DNA from: Apium graveolens
Taxonomy: Eukaryota > Streptophyta > Magnoliopsida > Apiales > Apiaceae
Length of the DNA stretch: 64,000 nucleotides
Direction of reading: 5' to 3'
Assembly: GCF_009905375.1 (NCBI RefSeq)
Contig: NC_133652.1
Span: 22,745,339-22,809,338 of the forward strand
Below, one piece after another: positions 28,684 through 40,200 of this stretch. Numbering within the stretch: the stretch's first letter is position 1; every line of letters starts with the position of its first letter. A model generated the notes under the pieces. It was not told the DNA's origin, did no database searches, and saw only the letters and a list, made by a program, of their open reading frames with translations. Position numbers and translations under genes: made by a program.

Positions 28684-31600
28684 TTAATCACTAAAACTAT
28701 TCAACATGCCCAATTTACCAACTAATCTGGTAAATGTGGATTCATCAAGTGGTTTAGTGAAAATATCTGCTATTTGTTCTTCTGTTGGAACAAAAAATAG
28801 TTCAACAGTACCACTCATGACGTGCTCTCTAATAAAATGATACCTGATGTCAATGTACTTTGTCCTCGAGTGCTGCACAGGGTTGTTGGTGATGGCTATT
28901 GCACTTGTATTGTCACATAAAATAGGAATTTTGTTTAATACAGAGCCATAGTCTCGTAGCTGGTTCCTAATCCACAAGATCTGAGCACAGCAGCTTCCAG
29001 CATCAATATATTCAGCCTCAGCCGTTGAGTTGGAAACTGTTTGCTGTTTCTTGCTGTACCATGAGACTAGCCTGCTTCCTAGGAATTGACAACTCCCTGA
29101 GGTGCTTTTCCTATCAACAACACTTCCTGCGTAATCTGAATCTGTATATCCAACAAGATTAAAACCAGATTCTTTAGGGTACCAAATACCTAGATTTGGT
29201 GTTCCCTTAAGATATCTTAAGATTCGTTTAACAGCAACGAGATGAATATCTCTAGGATCCGCTTGGAACCTTGCACATAAGCATGTAGCATACATAATAT
29301 CTGGTCTACTTGCAGTAAGATAGAGTAACGAGCCAATCATACCTCTGTAGCTTGTGACATCTACCTTAATGGAGTTTTCACATGGTCCAAGCTTGACAGC
29401 TGTAGTTGATGGAGTCCTTGCTGATGCAGAATCCTCTAGATTGTACTTTTTGAGGAGTTCCTTGAGATACTTGGATTGACAAATAAATATTCCATCTAAC
29501 CTTTGATTTACTTGTAATCCAAGAAAGAACTTCAGCTCTCCCATCATGCTCATTTCAAACTTGTTGTACATTAACTTAGAAAATCTCTTACAGAGATTAT
29601 CATTAGTAGACCCAAATATTATATCATCCACATAGACTTGGACTAATATAGTATCATTCTTATGTTTTTTAGAAAAGAGAGTTTTGTCTATGACACCTCT
29701 AATAAAGCTATTTTCAATAAGAAATTTAGAGAGAGTGTCATACCATTTTCTTGGAGACTGTTTGAGCCCATAGATAGCCTTGAAAAGAAAGAAGACAAAA
29801 TCCAAATGATCTGGATCTTCAAAACCAGGAGGTTGCTCTACATATACCTCTTCATCCAACTTTCCATTCAGAAAGGCGCTCTTGACATCCATTCGATAAA
29901 CTTTAAAGTTTGAGAATACTGCGAATGCCAGAAATATCCTGATGGCCTCAAGTCTAGCCACTGGAGCATAGGTTTCATCATAATCAATGCCTTCAGCTTG
30001 AGAATACCCTTTTGCTACCAGTCTTGCCTTATTTCTTGTAACTACACCATCTTCATCTAGTTTATTCCTGAATACCCACCTAGTACCAACAACTTTCTTG
30101 TGTGTAGGTCTAGGTACAAGTTTCCAGACTTGTTGACTTTCAAACTGATTGAGTTCATCTTGCATAGCAATCACCCAATCTGGATCAGTTAGTGCTTCTT
30201 CAATCTTCTTAGGTTCCATCTCAGAAAGAAATCCTGAGAACAGACACTCATTTTGAGTAGTACGTCTAGTTCTGACTCCAACATCTGGATCACCAATAAT
30301 CAACTCAAAAGGATGAGCTTTATTCCAGACAGTCTGTCTTGGAAGATTTGATCTTGATGATTCGCCTTGAAACTCTTTTGGATGTTGTGTCCTACTAGAT
30401 GATCCTTCAGCATCTCCCCCTGAGTTGTTGCCATGTTGACTTGAAGATTCTCCATCAATAGCAGTGGTATCTCCATTGTTGCCAAAGTTTCCATCACTAT
30501 TACCTTGAGTATCATCATGATTAACAGGTTCTTCACCAGTAACAACCTCAGGTTCTTGACCATATTCTGATTCTGAATCTGACATATCATCAAACTTCAG
30601 TTTCTCAGAAGGATCTTCAGTTTGGATACTAGGGAGTTTAGTGTCATCAAATGTAACATTGACACTTTCAGTTACTTTGTGTTGATCAATGATATACACT
30701 CTGTATGATCTTCTTCCATATCCAACAAAAATACCCTCATATGCCTTTGCCTCGAATTTACCACGACGCTCATCTCCATCCTTGAGCACGAAGCATCTGG
30801 CACCAAATACATGAAAGTATTTGATAGAAGGTTTCTGTTCATTCAAAATATCATAAGGAGTTTTCATGAAGTCTTTGTTGATTATAGTTCGATTCTGAGT
30901 ATAACATACAGTATTGACAGCTTCAGCCCAAAAGTACATTGGAAGACCTGATTCACTTAACATCGTTCTTGCAGCTTCAATCAATGTACAATTCTTCCTT
31001 TCTACCACTCCATTTTGCTGAGGGGTTCTAGGAGCTGAAAATTGTCTGGTAATCCCTTTATCTGTACAGAATCCATTGAGAAGTGAATTCTTGAATTCTG
31101 TTCCATTATCTGACCTTATTGCTCTAACAGGGACGTTAGAATCTAACTCAATCATCTTGATATGATCAATCACAACTTGTGGTATTTCATCCTTAGAGTG
31201 AAGAAATAAAACCCACGTATACTTGGAATAGTCATCAACTATCACAAGACAGTAATACTTCTTTGACATCGAAAGGACATTAACTGGTCCAAATAAATCC
31301 ATGTGCAATAATTGCAGAACACCAGTTATGAAAGATGTGTCAGTGCCTCTGTGACTTGCTTTCCTTGACTTTCCTTTCTGGCAAGCCTCACATAGTCCTT
31401 TTGGAGAGAATTCCAGCTGAGGCAGACCTCTTACCAATTCTCTTTTTACAAGAGAATTCATTGTTTTGAAATTGAGATGAGAAAGTCTCTTGTGCCATAG
31501 CCAACTCTCATCTGATGATGCCTTTGCATAGAAGCAATTGACTTCAGGATTGCTTCCAGAGTTCATGTCAGCTACGAACAGATTTCCTTTCCGGATTCCC

Positions 31601-32529
31601 ATTAAGAAGGGTTTTTCACTTTTCTTGTGCAGAATCTGACACTTCAGCTTGTCGAATAAAACATTGTAGCCGTTGTCACAGAACTGACTAATGCTAAGCA
31701 GATTGTGTTCAAGTCCTTGCACAACATACACATTTTCAATGATAACATTTCCAGCTAGCAAACAGCCATATCCCTCCGTTAAACCTTTGCTGTTATCTCC
31801 AAAGGTAACCACTGGGTCAGCTTTCTCAACCACATTTGATAGCAGGGCTCTATCTCCGGTCATATGTCTTGACGATCCGCTGTCAAGAATCCACACTACC
31901 GGTTGTACCTGTTTAATGCCCTCTTTTCTTGACGATGAGGTGTTTGCATCACTAGCCATGAGAGCAAGATTCCCAACTTCTTCATCTTCACTGTCAGTAT
32001 CATCCCAACTTCTTCCCTTTGCCAGGTAAGCCCTTTCAGATTTACTCTTTTGATTAGAATCGTAAGAGTTCTTCCTTGCTTGTTTTGGCTTCCTGCATTC
32101 TGTGGCAAAGTGTCCCAACTCATTGCAGTTGAAGCATCGAATGGTGCTTCGATCAACCATCCCTGTTTTATACCCACCACTGCTGGTGTTAGAGGATGAA
32201 GATCCACCTTTCTGGAATCTGTTGTAGTTGGACTTGTACTTGAACTTGGGATTCCTTTTGAATCTGACATTTGAGAATCTCTTGACAATCAGGGTCATTG
32301 ACTCATCCTCCAGTTGCTCCAGTTCTTCCAAGGAATAATAATCATCTCCTGATTGATTTGTAGTAGGAGGATCAAATTCTGCTACTATCACATTATCTTC
32401 AACCTTGGAAGACTGTATCATTCTTTCTGACTGTTGAGATTGTTGTTGATATTGTGGTTGTTGTTGTTGTTCATCAGCTACTAGAGCAGTAGACGTGCTG
32501 ACCACTCTTCCTTTCCCGTAAACTTCCTT
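28684..32529 (-). CDS. pol: Gag C-terminus and Pol of element B (zinc knuckle, PR, INT, RT, RH)
   Basis: One open frame of about 1,280 codons. Counting from 32505 it has a CCHC zinc knuckle C124-C127-H132-C137, protease DSG at 208-210 ([13 protein letters not shown]), an integrase zinc region (H in [10 protein letters not shown] in CEACQKGK) and catalytic D, D, E ([22 protein letters not shown]), reverse transcriptase YVDD at 958-961 (29634-29623), and RNase H ([20 protein letters not shown]). It follows the gag frame directly and without a frame change after the stop at 32532-32530. It looks fully functional apart from its separation from the gag N-terminus. Family length about 1,500 residues with gag. 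Confidence 0.92.
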   Translation of the reverse strand, partial: KEVYGKGRVVSTSTALVADEQQQQPQYQQQSQQSERMIQSSKVEDNVIVAEFDPPTTNQSGDDYYSLEELEQLEDESMTLIVKRFSNVRFKRNPKFKYKSNYNRFQKGGSSSSNTSSGGYKTGMVDRSTIRCFNCNELGHFATECRKPKQARKNSYDSNQKSKSERAYLAKGRSWDDTDSEDEEVGNLALMASDANTSSSRKEGIKQVQPVVWILDSGSSRHMTGDRALLSNVVEKADPVVTFGDNSKGLTEGYGCLLAGNVIIENVYVVQGLEHNLLSISQFCDNGYNVLFDKLKCQILHKKSEKPFLMGIRKGNLFVADMNSGSNPEVNCFYAKASSDESWLWHKRLSHLNFKTMNSLVKRELVRGLPQLEFSPKGLCEACQKGKSRKASHRGTDTSFITGVLQLLHMDLFGPVNVLSMSKKYYCLVIVDDYSKYTWVLFLHSKDEIPQVVIDHIKMIELDSNVPVRAIRSDNGTEFKNSLLNGFCTDKGITRQFSAPRTPQQNGVVERKNCTLIEAARTMLSESGLPMYFWAEAVNTVCYTQNRTIINKDFMKTPYDILNEQKPSIKYFHVFGARCFVLKDGDERRGKFEAKAYEGIFVGYGRRSYRVYIIDQHKVTESVNVTFDDTKLPSIQTEDPSEKLKFDDMSDSESEYGQEPEVVTGEEPVNHDDTQGNSDGNFGNNGDTTAIDGESSSQHGNNSGGDAEGSSSRTQHPKEFQGESSRSNLPRQTVWNKAHPFELIIGDPDVGVRTRRTTQNECLFSGFLSEMEPKKIEEALTDPDWVIAMQDELNQFESQQVWKLVPRPTHKKVVGTRWVFRNKLDEDGVVTRNKARLVAKGYSQAEGIDYDETYAPVARLEAIRIFLAFAVFSNFKVYRMDVKSAFLNGKLDEEVYVEQPPGFEDPDHLDFVFFLFKAIYGLKQSPRKWYDTLSKFLIENSFIRGVIDKTLFSKKHKNDTILVQVYVDDIIFGSTNDNLCKRFSKLMYNKFEMSMMGELKFFLGLQVNQRLDGIFICQSKYLKELLKKYNLEDSASARTPSTTAVKLGPCENSIKVDVTSYRGMIGSLLYLTASRPDIMYATCLCARFQADPRDIHLVAVKRILRYLKGTPNLGIWYPKESGFNLVGYTDSDYAGSVVDRKSTSGSCQFLGSRLVSWYSKKQQTVSNSTAEAEYIDAGSCCAQILWIRNQLRDYGSVLNKIPILCDNTSAIAITNNPVQHSRTKYIDIRYHFIREHVMSGTVELFFVPTEEQIADIFTKPLDESTFTRLVGKLGMLNSFSD

Positions 32530-33201
32530 CTACTGAATCTGCTCCAACTCATAAGTCTTTAACACACCATAGAGCCTTTCCAAAGAAATCTCACTCAGAT
32601 CTCTTGCTTCTCTTATGGCAGTGATTCTATGTTCGAGATGAGTTGGCAGTGTTAAAAGGAACTTTTTGTTGACCTCCCTGATGGAATAGTATTTACCATT
32701 AATGTTCAGGTTGTTGATCAATGCATTGTACCTCTCAAACACTTCAGTGATTCCTTCTCCTGGATTGGATTTAAAGTATTCATACTCAGAGGTTAGGATT
32801 TCTAGCTTGTTCTTCCTAACTTCCTCTGTGCCTTCATTAATAATCTCAATAGTTTCCCAGATATGTTTGGAATCTTTACAATTCATCACATGTCTATTCA
32901 TCAAGGGATTAAGGGAATCTACTAAAATTAATTGAAGGCTAACATCCAGGGAGGCTTCTTCTATTTCAGTAGGAGAGAAATCCTCAGGATCTTCCACATA
33001 AGTTCTCGCTTTGGTGATCACCACATCATTTTCTATTACCTCTGGTTCAATAACCATAGGAATTTTTGGACCCTTCTTTAACACTTGCAAATATTTGGGA
33101 TTAGCAACTTGTAAAAACAGTAGCATCTTCTTCTTCCACATAACATAATTTTCTTTATCGAAAAGTGGAATTTTAACGGTTCCAACTTTTTGTGTAGTCA
33201 T
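32530..33201 (-). CDS. gag: Gag N-terminal part of element B, ending in an in-frame TAG
   Basis: It starts at ATG 33201 (MTTQKVGTVKIPLFD) and shows the UBN2-type gag region of plant copia (YVMWKKKMLLFL, LTLPTHLEHRI, LERLYGVLKTYELEQ). TAG at 32532-32530 ends it after 223 codons, in the same frame as the following zinc knuckle and pol. A simple point mutation is the likely cause; programmed readthrough is less likely because I see no matching stop-context signal. Confidence 0.85.
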   Translation of the reverse strand: MTTQKVGTVKIPLFDKENYVMWKKKMLLFLQVANPKYLQVLKKGPKIPMVIEPEVIENDVVITKARTYVEDPEDFSPTEIEEASLDVSLQLILVDSLNPLMNRHVMNCKDSKHIWETIEIINEGTEEVRKNKLEILTSEYEYFKSNPGEGITEVFERYNALINNLNINGKYYSIREVNKKFLLTLPTHLEHRITAIREARDLSEISLERLYGVLKTYELEQIQ

Positions 33202-33282
33202 TATGAATTTTTTTTAGTGAATAAAAAATTCAAGAAGTGAAAGAAACACAAAAGTCTAGGATCTAGATTTGTACGTTAATCA

Positions 33283-33300
33283 GAAGGCTCTGATACCAAT
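33283..33300 (-). other. Primer-binding site of element B
   Basis: On the minus strand TTGGTATCAGAGCCTTC follows the 5' LTR at once; TGGTATCAGAGC complements the 3' end of initiator methionine tRNA, the usual copia primer. Confidence 0.9.
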
Positions 33301-34609
33301 TGTTAGGTCCCAATTTGTTTGTAGAAGGGGGGGGTTGAATGCAAACAATACCGTTTAATCGAATAAAATGCGGAATAAAAATGTGAAACAAAATTCAAGT
33401 TAAATAAAACTTTTATTAAACTTGAAAGGTGTTACAACTACGGTATCGGTTACAAGGGATTAATCTCAAATCAATTATTACAAATCTAGAATAAATTCGA
33501 CATGAACTTTTTCTGTTTTTGCAATTAAAAGATCAAATTCTAAATGCTATTTGAGATTAAGTTCTAGGGATTTTAATCCGCTAGATTGATACACAAGAAC
33601 AGGATAAATAATTCTAGTGGATTGGATTTAACTTTTCAATCTAGAATTTTGATCTTGAATAAAGCAGATGAAAAATAAAATGTTGTGCCTTTGTTTTCTG
33701 CTGTGCTCTTGACTTGTGTTTTCTGTTGAATTATTGCATGAATGTCTTCTGCTATGTTTTTGTTGTTTAAGTAAACAGAACAATCCAGTTTACTCAGCAA
33801 GACTTTCGGCAAGACAATCAAATGAACTGGTATGACAATCCATTTGAACTGGTAGGACTTTCGGTGAGACTATCCTCTTGAACTAGCAAGACAATCCCAA
33901 TAGCTAGCAAGACAATCAGAATGAACTAGCAAGACTTTCGGTATGACTATCAATTGTCATACCGATTGTCATAGTAGTTCAAATCACATTGTCTTACTAA
34001 ATTATTAATAGATTTTAATCTAATAATAATTCTGAAAATCCTTAATATTAATTCTGAATTAATTAATCAATTAATTCAATTAATCAATAAGTTAATCTTT
34101 GCAGATATAATTTATTTTCTTAATTAAATTATTTGACTTAATTAATTAATGGAGAATTAATACTAATCTTGAGCAGCAACCATTCTTCTGAAAATCTTCT
34201 GAAAATTACTATCAATTATGAATCAATTCCACCACTCCAATGTTGACACTCGATGTACTGTCTGGTTCATGAGTGACTAACTTCCGTGACGTTTCTTCAA
34301 GCCTTGACCTTGATACTCTTGATTTTCTTCAGATTAAATCCTTGTAATTAATTGATACCCTGACGAGATCTCTGTCACTTGATTAAATCCACAATCTTGA
34401 TTTATATCACTGAGGCTTGACCAATTTCTTGAGCTTCTTCCAGTGAATTAAGTCTTCAAGTCTGTAGATGAATAATGTTTCTTAACCCTTTGACAGATGT
34501 TACTTTGTGAGATCTCTCTGATGATAGATCCACTATTTACTTATTACATTCTTATTTGAGTTGAGTTATATCCTCGAATATACAAATAGGCTATGCCATA
34601 TGCCTTTCA
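33301..34609 (-). repeat. 5' LTR of Sirevirus-like element B
   Basis: It ends with TG...CA and has target duplication GTCCA outside (34610-34614). The inverted TATGACAAT motif cluster lies at about 33795-33990. Confidence 0.93.
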
Positions 34610-35290
34610 GTCCAAGATCAATAATGTATCCGCAACAACAAAATGCCAGAATGCCTGCACCTATGACAATAACAAGGATTAACAATATCAACCTCTTTCT
34701 TTTTTTTCCTCTTTCATTCTTGCACTCTTTGTGCAATGACTTGCCATATAAGCTTCTGTTTTTTTCAAACATAGAAGGATCATTAAATATTATAGTCAAT
34801 TTCCATAAAATTTCACCCTCGAGATTATTACTGGACGAACTTAAGTATATTTTTACGCTAGGAATGAGCAAAAGATCTGCTGGAATATTTCTGGTCAGAT
34901 TGTTTGAAGAAAGATTTAGCTCTGTAAGGTTTAATAACCTTGACAATGAGTTGGTTATTTGACTAGAAATTAGGTTTCCATCCAAGCACATTGAACTAAG
35001 CAGCAAACAATTAGAAATATTTTCTAGGATCACACCGGTTAACCTATTTTGAGCCAAATCAAGATCCCTTAAATGATATAAATCATAGATGGCATCTGAA
35101 ATGTGGCATGTTAAACTATTTTCATGTAGCTTTATTACTTCAAGAGTGGAACTATTACCCAGTTCTAATGGGAATTAAGCCATTAATATGATTATTAGAC
35201 AAAGAAGCTAGGAAGTTCACCATTAAATTCATTAAGCGGAAGCGATAAAACTCTAAGTATAGACAACATTCCAATACCAAATGCTTCTAC
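34610..35290 (-). pseudogene. LRR receptor-like kinase pseudogene, ectodomain end and membrane segment
   Basis: Minus-strand frames give successive leucine-rich repeats (LRVLSLPLNEFNGELPS, STLEVIKLHENSLTCHISD, LRDLDLAQNRLTGVILEN, LTELNLSSNNLTRNIPAD), a cap region (MFEKNRSLYGKSLHKEC), a basic stretch and a hydrophobic helix (LILLILVIVIGAGILAF) that would span the plasma membrane. It resembles LRR receptor kinases of the At4g36180 type. At least two frame breaks or stops lie near 35165-35215, and no kinase domain is present. Element B inserted just after the membrane segment; the next residues are at 22398-22341. Perhaps a fragment captured by an older transposon. Confidence 0.8.
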
Positions 35291-36052
35291 GGAACCCATA
35301 ACGACAAAATATCATAAACATTAGAATTATATCCAAGCAGAACAAAAAACACACGAAATTCTAAAAAAAATCTAATATGGAACCGTTACACTACAAGAAT
35401 TCTAAAAAATGCTAAAAATATAAGAATATATAATATACTATAGAAATTTTACAAGAAATCAAAAAGTAAAAAATAAAAAACCTTATTAATATACTTTTAC
35501 TGTATAACACATTACAAAAGATGCCATAGCAGGAGGAGAAATAACGTTTCCACTATTAAACACAAAATCAGATTTATTATTTTATGGAACCAAGACAATA
35601 CTTTTCTATATAAACATAAAAGAGCTTATATCATTTTAAAATTTAAACTATAATTGCTTTCTACTATATAATCTGTATCTACAAACAACAAACACACATT
35701 ATTAAAAGTCAGATCTAGTTCGTATATGTTAAATACACATTTCAATCTCCTGTAGAAGATATATAAAAATTAAATATTCCTTTACAATAGTATCAAGAAT
35801 CAAATAAAAAATACAAACCTAATTTCTATTCTACTATAGAATCAATATCTCTGTATCCAAAAATAAAACTGAAATGGACAAGCATGTGAATATATGTCAA
35901 TTTTTAAAATACTTCTACTGTAGAAGCTATAAAACAAGCGCAAATACAATTCAACAACTATGAAAAATCACATTCTACTCTAGAAACTTAAAATATAGTG
36001 TAGAACAAAAAAAACCTTACCAATTCGATTAAACTTCATTTAAGATAAATAT
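35291..36052. other. AT-rich spacer between element B and element C, no gene seen
   Basis: No coding signal. On the minus strand a short frame MKFNRI followed by a GTAAGG donor lies near 36040-36020, next to the insertion point of element C. The target duplication AATAT is at 36048-36052. Confidence 0.5.
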
Positions 36053-37109
36053 TGTTATTCCCAGTGGACTAACAATGAGATTTACAGAAGGGGGTTGAAT
36101 GTAAATCTCAAAACTTTTTCAAGTTTTGAGCAGTTTCTAAGGCTAAGTGTTTTTGAGAACAAGTGTGTGAATTGCTTGAAGCTAATACAGATAGATATAT
36201 ATATTCAAACACAAATGTAAAGAACACAAAGAACTTAAAAACTTTTCTGGTGGATTTGTTGTTCCACCAGAGATGTGTTACTTCAGAAAATCTGTGATTC
36301 AAAGAATTAAATCACAGCTGCTTCCTAGTACAAACTAGATGATTTTCTCTCTGAATTTTTCTAAACAGCTCTGGAAAATTCATATCTAATTACTAGCTGC
36401 TACTTGGTTTATATATCACCAAGTTTACAAGTGAAGACAAAACTGTAAAATACAATTAAAAAGATTCTTCACATGTTTCTTCTTCATTTCTCTATCAAAT
36501 GCAATTTAGGCTTGGCTGTAGATCTTTGAATACTTCCTTGTTTGCATCAGAATGAAAATGCTGCATTTTCTTGATTCCTCCTAGAGGCTTCCACATTCCA
36601 GTTTGTCTCTGTCAACCCATGTACCTCTGTCAGCTTGTGAATTGTCACTATCAACTGCTAATGAACTAAGCATCCGTTGAAGCTTTCATCCGTTGATGCA
36701 TTATCAGTTGAAATCTTTATCTGTTGAAGCACTTATCCGTTGATGGATATTATCCGTTGAAGCATTAGAGACATCCGTTGAAGCTTTGTTTCTTATCCGT
36801 TGAAGGTCTTCAATATCCGTTGATACTTCTTCACTTATACAAAATTACAAGGCATGAAATATTTACAATTAGCCCTCCTATTTGCATATCCACTAGTAGT
36901 CAACATGACTAATAATTTCCTACAACATCTAAGAATTACAACTTGAATCCAGAGAATGAAATGTGCTACAATACTAAACTTATTGCTAAGTAAAGCTACT
37001 CCTTCAACGGATAGCCAAGATGGTCTTATCCGTTGAGGCTACAAACACTAGATTTCTACTTAAGTGTTTTGTTTAACTTATCATCAAACTAATACACATA
37101 TTCCTAACA
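36053..37109 (-). repeat. 3' LTR of Sirevirus-like element C
   Basis: It contains nine exact copies of ATCCGTTGA or TCAACGGAT, seven of them between 36672 and 36825. Degenerate copies (TCAGTTGA, TCTGTTGA) lie among them. Confidence 0.93.
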
Positions 37110-37121
37110 ATCTCCCCCTAT
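37110..37121 (-). other. Polypurine tract of element C
   Basis: On the minus strand TAGGGGGAGAT stands directly before the 3' LTR, the same form as in element B. Confidence 0.85.
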
Positions 37122-37297
37122 TTATGTCTACTAGAACTGTAGGCATAAATTTGGGTTTAGCTTGATGATAACAAAATACTTGACAAATATATAAACTGTA
37201 ATAAAGCAGAAATTCAAAAGTGCTACAAAAATGTGTATGCTGAGATGGAATTGAAGAATTACATTGTTTCCAAGGGTGCTCCTTTAGCCTGAGCAGA

Positions 37298-40200
37298 TTA
37301 GTTTCTTTTCCTTTGATTCCTTATTTTCTTTCCTAGCCTCCTGTCATTCTCCTCTATTTGAAGTTGAAGTTGTCTGTAGAATTCAGCTTCATCTTCTTCA
37401 TTGATGTCCAACTTAGATTGCATATCCTTGAGAGTTTCATTACTGGCAATCTTGAGCTGATCTTCAATTCTGAAAAATCTTCTGACTCCTTTGTTGTCTC
37501 TGAACTCCATCAATAGATGAGGTGATTTGTGAACTGTAATTCCTCTTTCTTGAATGAGTAATGTTCTAGGCAAGGCATTGGGCTCCCTCCAATTTTTCCT
37601 TATGTTGGCAATCTTGTTGAGAATCTCAGTCTTGGCAGTCCTGGTAAAGCCAGAATCCCTTTGTATGGCTGAATAGACTCTAATCAAGGTAGAGTAGCCT
37701 TCATTCAGAATCCTGTAGAGAGGCCAAGTTCTTTCCCCACTTCCTTTGTATTTGAACACTAGTCTTTCTGGTAGCTGTCTGTAGGCAGCTATTCCCCTTA
37801 CTTCCTCCAGCTCATCCAGATAGAGTTCAATGTCTGAAAATTCTTTTATGTCACAGATGTGAACATAATCATCCTTAGAGGCTTGAGGCTTAGGCTTAGG
37901 CTTCTGTGTGAATTTGATTGAGGCTTTAGAGGGTGTTGATTTGATTCTTCTTTTCTGCTTCTTTGATGGTGGAGAAGAGGTTAAGAAGGTGGGCAATTTG
38001 ATGGTGTCCCAATCAATTGGTTCCTCCTTAGGAATGATTGTTTCACCATGAATGTTCATGAAGGGGTCAGGCACAATGGGTTCAGGAATAGAGGGTAGTG
38101 GTTTGGATATTGATTGGGTTTCTTCAGTCTCATCTACCATCTTTCTCTTTGCATTGGCCTTCTTTCTGTTCCCTTTCTGCCATTCTTCTCTTTCCTTACT
38201 TCTTTCCTCCATATCAGTATCAACCATGTCCCCCATAGCTTCATCTTCACTTTTGTCTTCAATTTCTTTCTGTTCTTCAGCCTGACTTGACTTTAGCTGT
38301 TTTTCAAGCTTTGCTTGTGCTCTTTTGTCAGCCTTTAGCTGTTTGGCTTCTTCCTTCAACCTTCTAGTTTCTTCCCTCTTGGCTATTGAGAATTTGGGAT
38401 GTCCTTGCATCACACATATGCTCTTTCCCTCTCTGAAGATAATAGCCATGTTCCTCCTTACAGCCACATCCATGGTCTCTTTGAGCTTTGTGATACTTCT
38501 ACCCAAAAGCTTGTCCTCATCAGACTTTGGAAGAGGAAAATCCACTTCTTTCAGAGGATTCTTTGTAGAGTCCTTAATGGATCTGTTGTTGGGCTTGAGA
38601 ACCATAGGTTTCAGATCCTTGGAAGAAGTCTCTCCAACCTTATTCCTCCCTACTGGCTTGAGCTCCATAATAATTGATTTCACTTTTATGCTATGCTTCA
38701 CAGATTGTGATTGAGAAGTTGTAGAACCAAAAATTTATTGCATCTTTTCATCAATCTTCTTCCTTTGCTCTTTGACTTGCAATTCAGCTGCTGCTATCTG
38801 GATTAGATCAATTCCATCAAGCTTTCCTTTGATTTGAATAATTGAAGAAGTGGTGATGGCAGGAACTAGCACTTGAGATATTTGAACTGTTGTTGATGGC
38901 TCTCCTTCCCCTTCCCCTTTATTCTCCCCCTTTTTATTATCATCAAGGGTAGGGGTCAAGCCTTGTGCTTTTGCCAGCTGCATGAGTAGATTTGTTTGAG
39001 TTTGTTGATTCTGAAGAATAGTGACCATAGAGTCTTCAATGATCTGAACTCTGGTTTCCAATCTGACCAGCCTCTTGTCAGTATCAGATTCTTTCCTCAG
39101 TCTCCCCAACAAATCTTGCATAGTACCATAAGGTATGACTGAATCCAACTTCTCAACATTGTAGGATTTCAGATCAGCAATGTCCTGCTTGAGCTCATCC
39201 ACACTTAGATTCTGTCTGAAGTGCTGCAACTGCAAGAGATGCAGAGATTCCAGATGAGCTTGAAGAATTGCCTTGGTACCAGCATCTGTAGTCTCCTGAA
39301 GGGCCTTCTGAATTGTCATGACTTGTCTAACCAAAGTGACACCAAACTCTCCTGGTGTTGATGCTTTTGCCCATGCTCATTCAGGAAGATCTGGAACAGA
39401 ACTTGGGCCTGCTACTCCCCCTAAGTTCATGCTCTCATTCAAAGAATCAGAGTCATCATCATTAGAATTTACTCCAAATTATTCAGATGGCTCACCAGCT
39501 TGAGAAGGCAGCCTGTTAACAGCAACTTTGTCTCTGAGAAGAGATTCTGAAGTGTGCACAATGTTTAAAGTCTGTTCTGCCTCCACATTGCCCTGAGCAG
39601 CCAATAATTGATAGGCTGAAACAGGATGAGTAAAAGTGTCAGCATCCAAGGAAATTTTATCAATTACAGCTTTGTAATGTTGCTGAAATTGTCTTTCCTT
39701 TTCTGCATCATCCACTTTCATTGACTCACTAGCAATGGATGGATGCACCCTTATAGCTTCTGTACCTGCCTTTCTCTCATTTTCTCTATGTTCTTGCATC
39801 AGGGGCTCCCCCTGGCTCACGCACACCCTCACACCCTCACCCTCACCTTCTAAGGTGGCACTCCTCTCACTCACTTTTGCCATGCTGGAAGAAATAGCAT
39901 GCATATGGTGACTCTCAACCTCTCCTTTTGCCTGGGAGCAACCCAGCCTCTCACTCAAAAGATCACTCCCTTCCCTCAAACCTAAAAGTGATTGTACAGT
40001 AACCATGTCAACGGATAACTGATGTTAAGCTTATCCGTTGAAGAACAACCACTTGTCAACGGATGAGAGATATCCGTTGAAGAAAGAAAAGATGTAGATA
40101 TAGAAAGTGACATAATTGTTGAATCTGTGTGAATTAATTTTAAGTGAGGTGACACAGATTCTTCAACCATATCTGAAAGAATTGGCTGATGATCCAACAA

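Larger units (their letters stand above)
22399..34609 (-). mobile_element. Sirevirus-like Ty1/copia element B (12.2 kb)
   Basis: LTRs at 22399-23714 (1,316 bp) and 33301-34609 (1,309 bp) with TG...CA ends and target duplication GTCCA (22394-22398, 34610-34614). Read on the minus strand the order is 5' LTR, PBS, gag, pol, spacer with inverted motifs, a long extra ORF, PPT and 3' LTR. Large size, iMet primer site, copia-order pol and an additional ORF after pol fit the Sirevirus (SIRE/Maximus) lineage. The LTRs differ by about 17 substitutions plus small indels, roughly 1.3%. Gag is cut by one stop codon and the extra ORF by one frameshift and one stop, but the pol frame is entire. Confidence 0.93.

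Noticed and set aside
31691..32029. Open frames on the strand opposite pol, gag and ORF3 in elements B and C (for example 31691-32029, 40808-41125, 44494-44775)
   Set aside because: They lie wholly antisense to recognisable retroelement domains and show no motif of their own.
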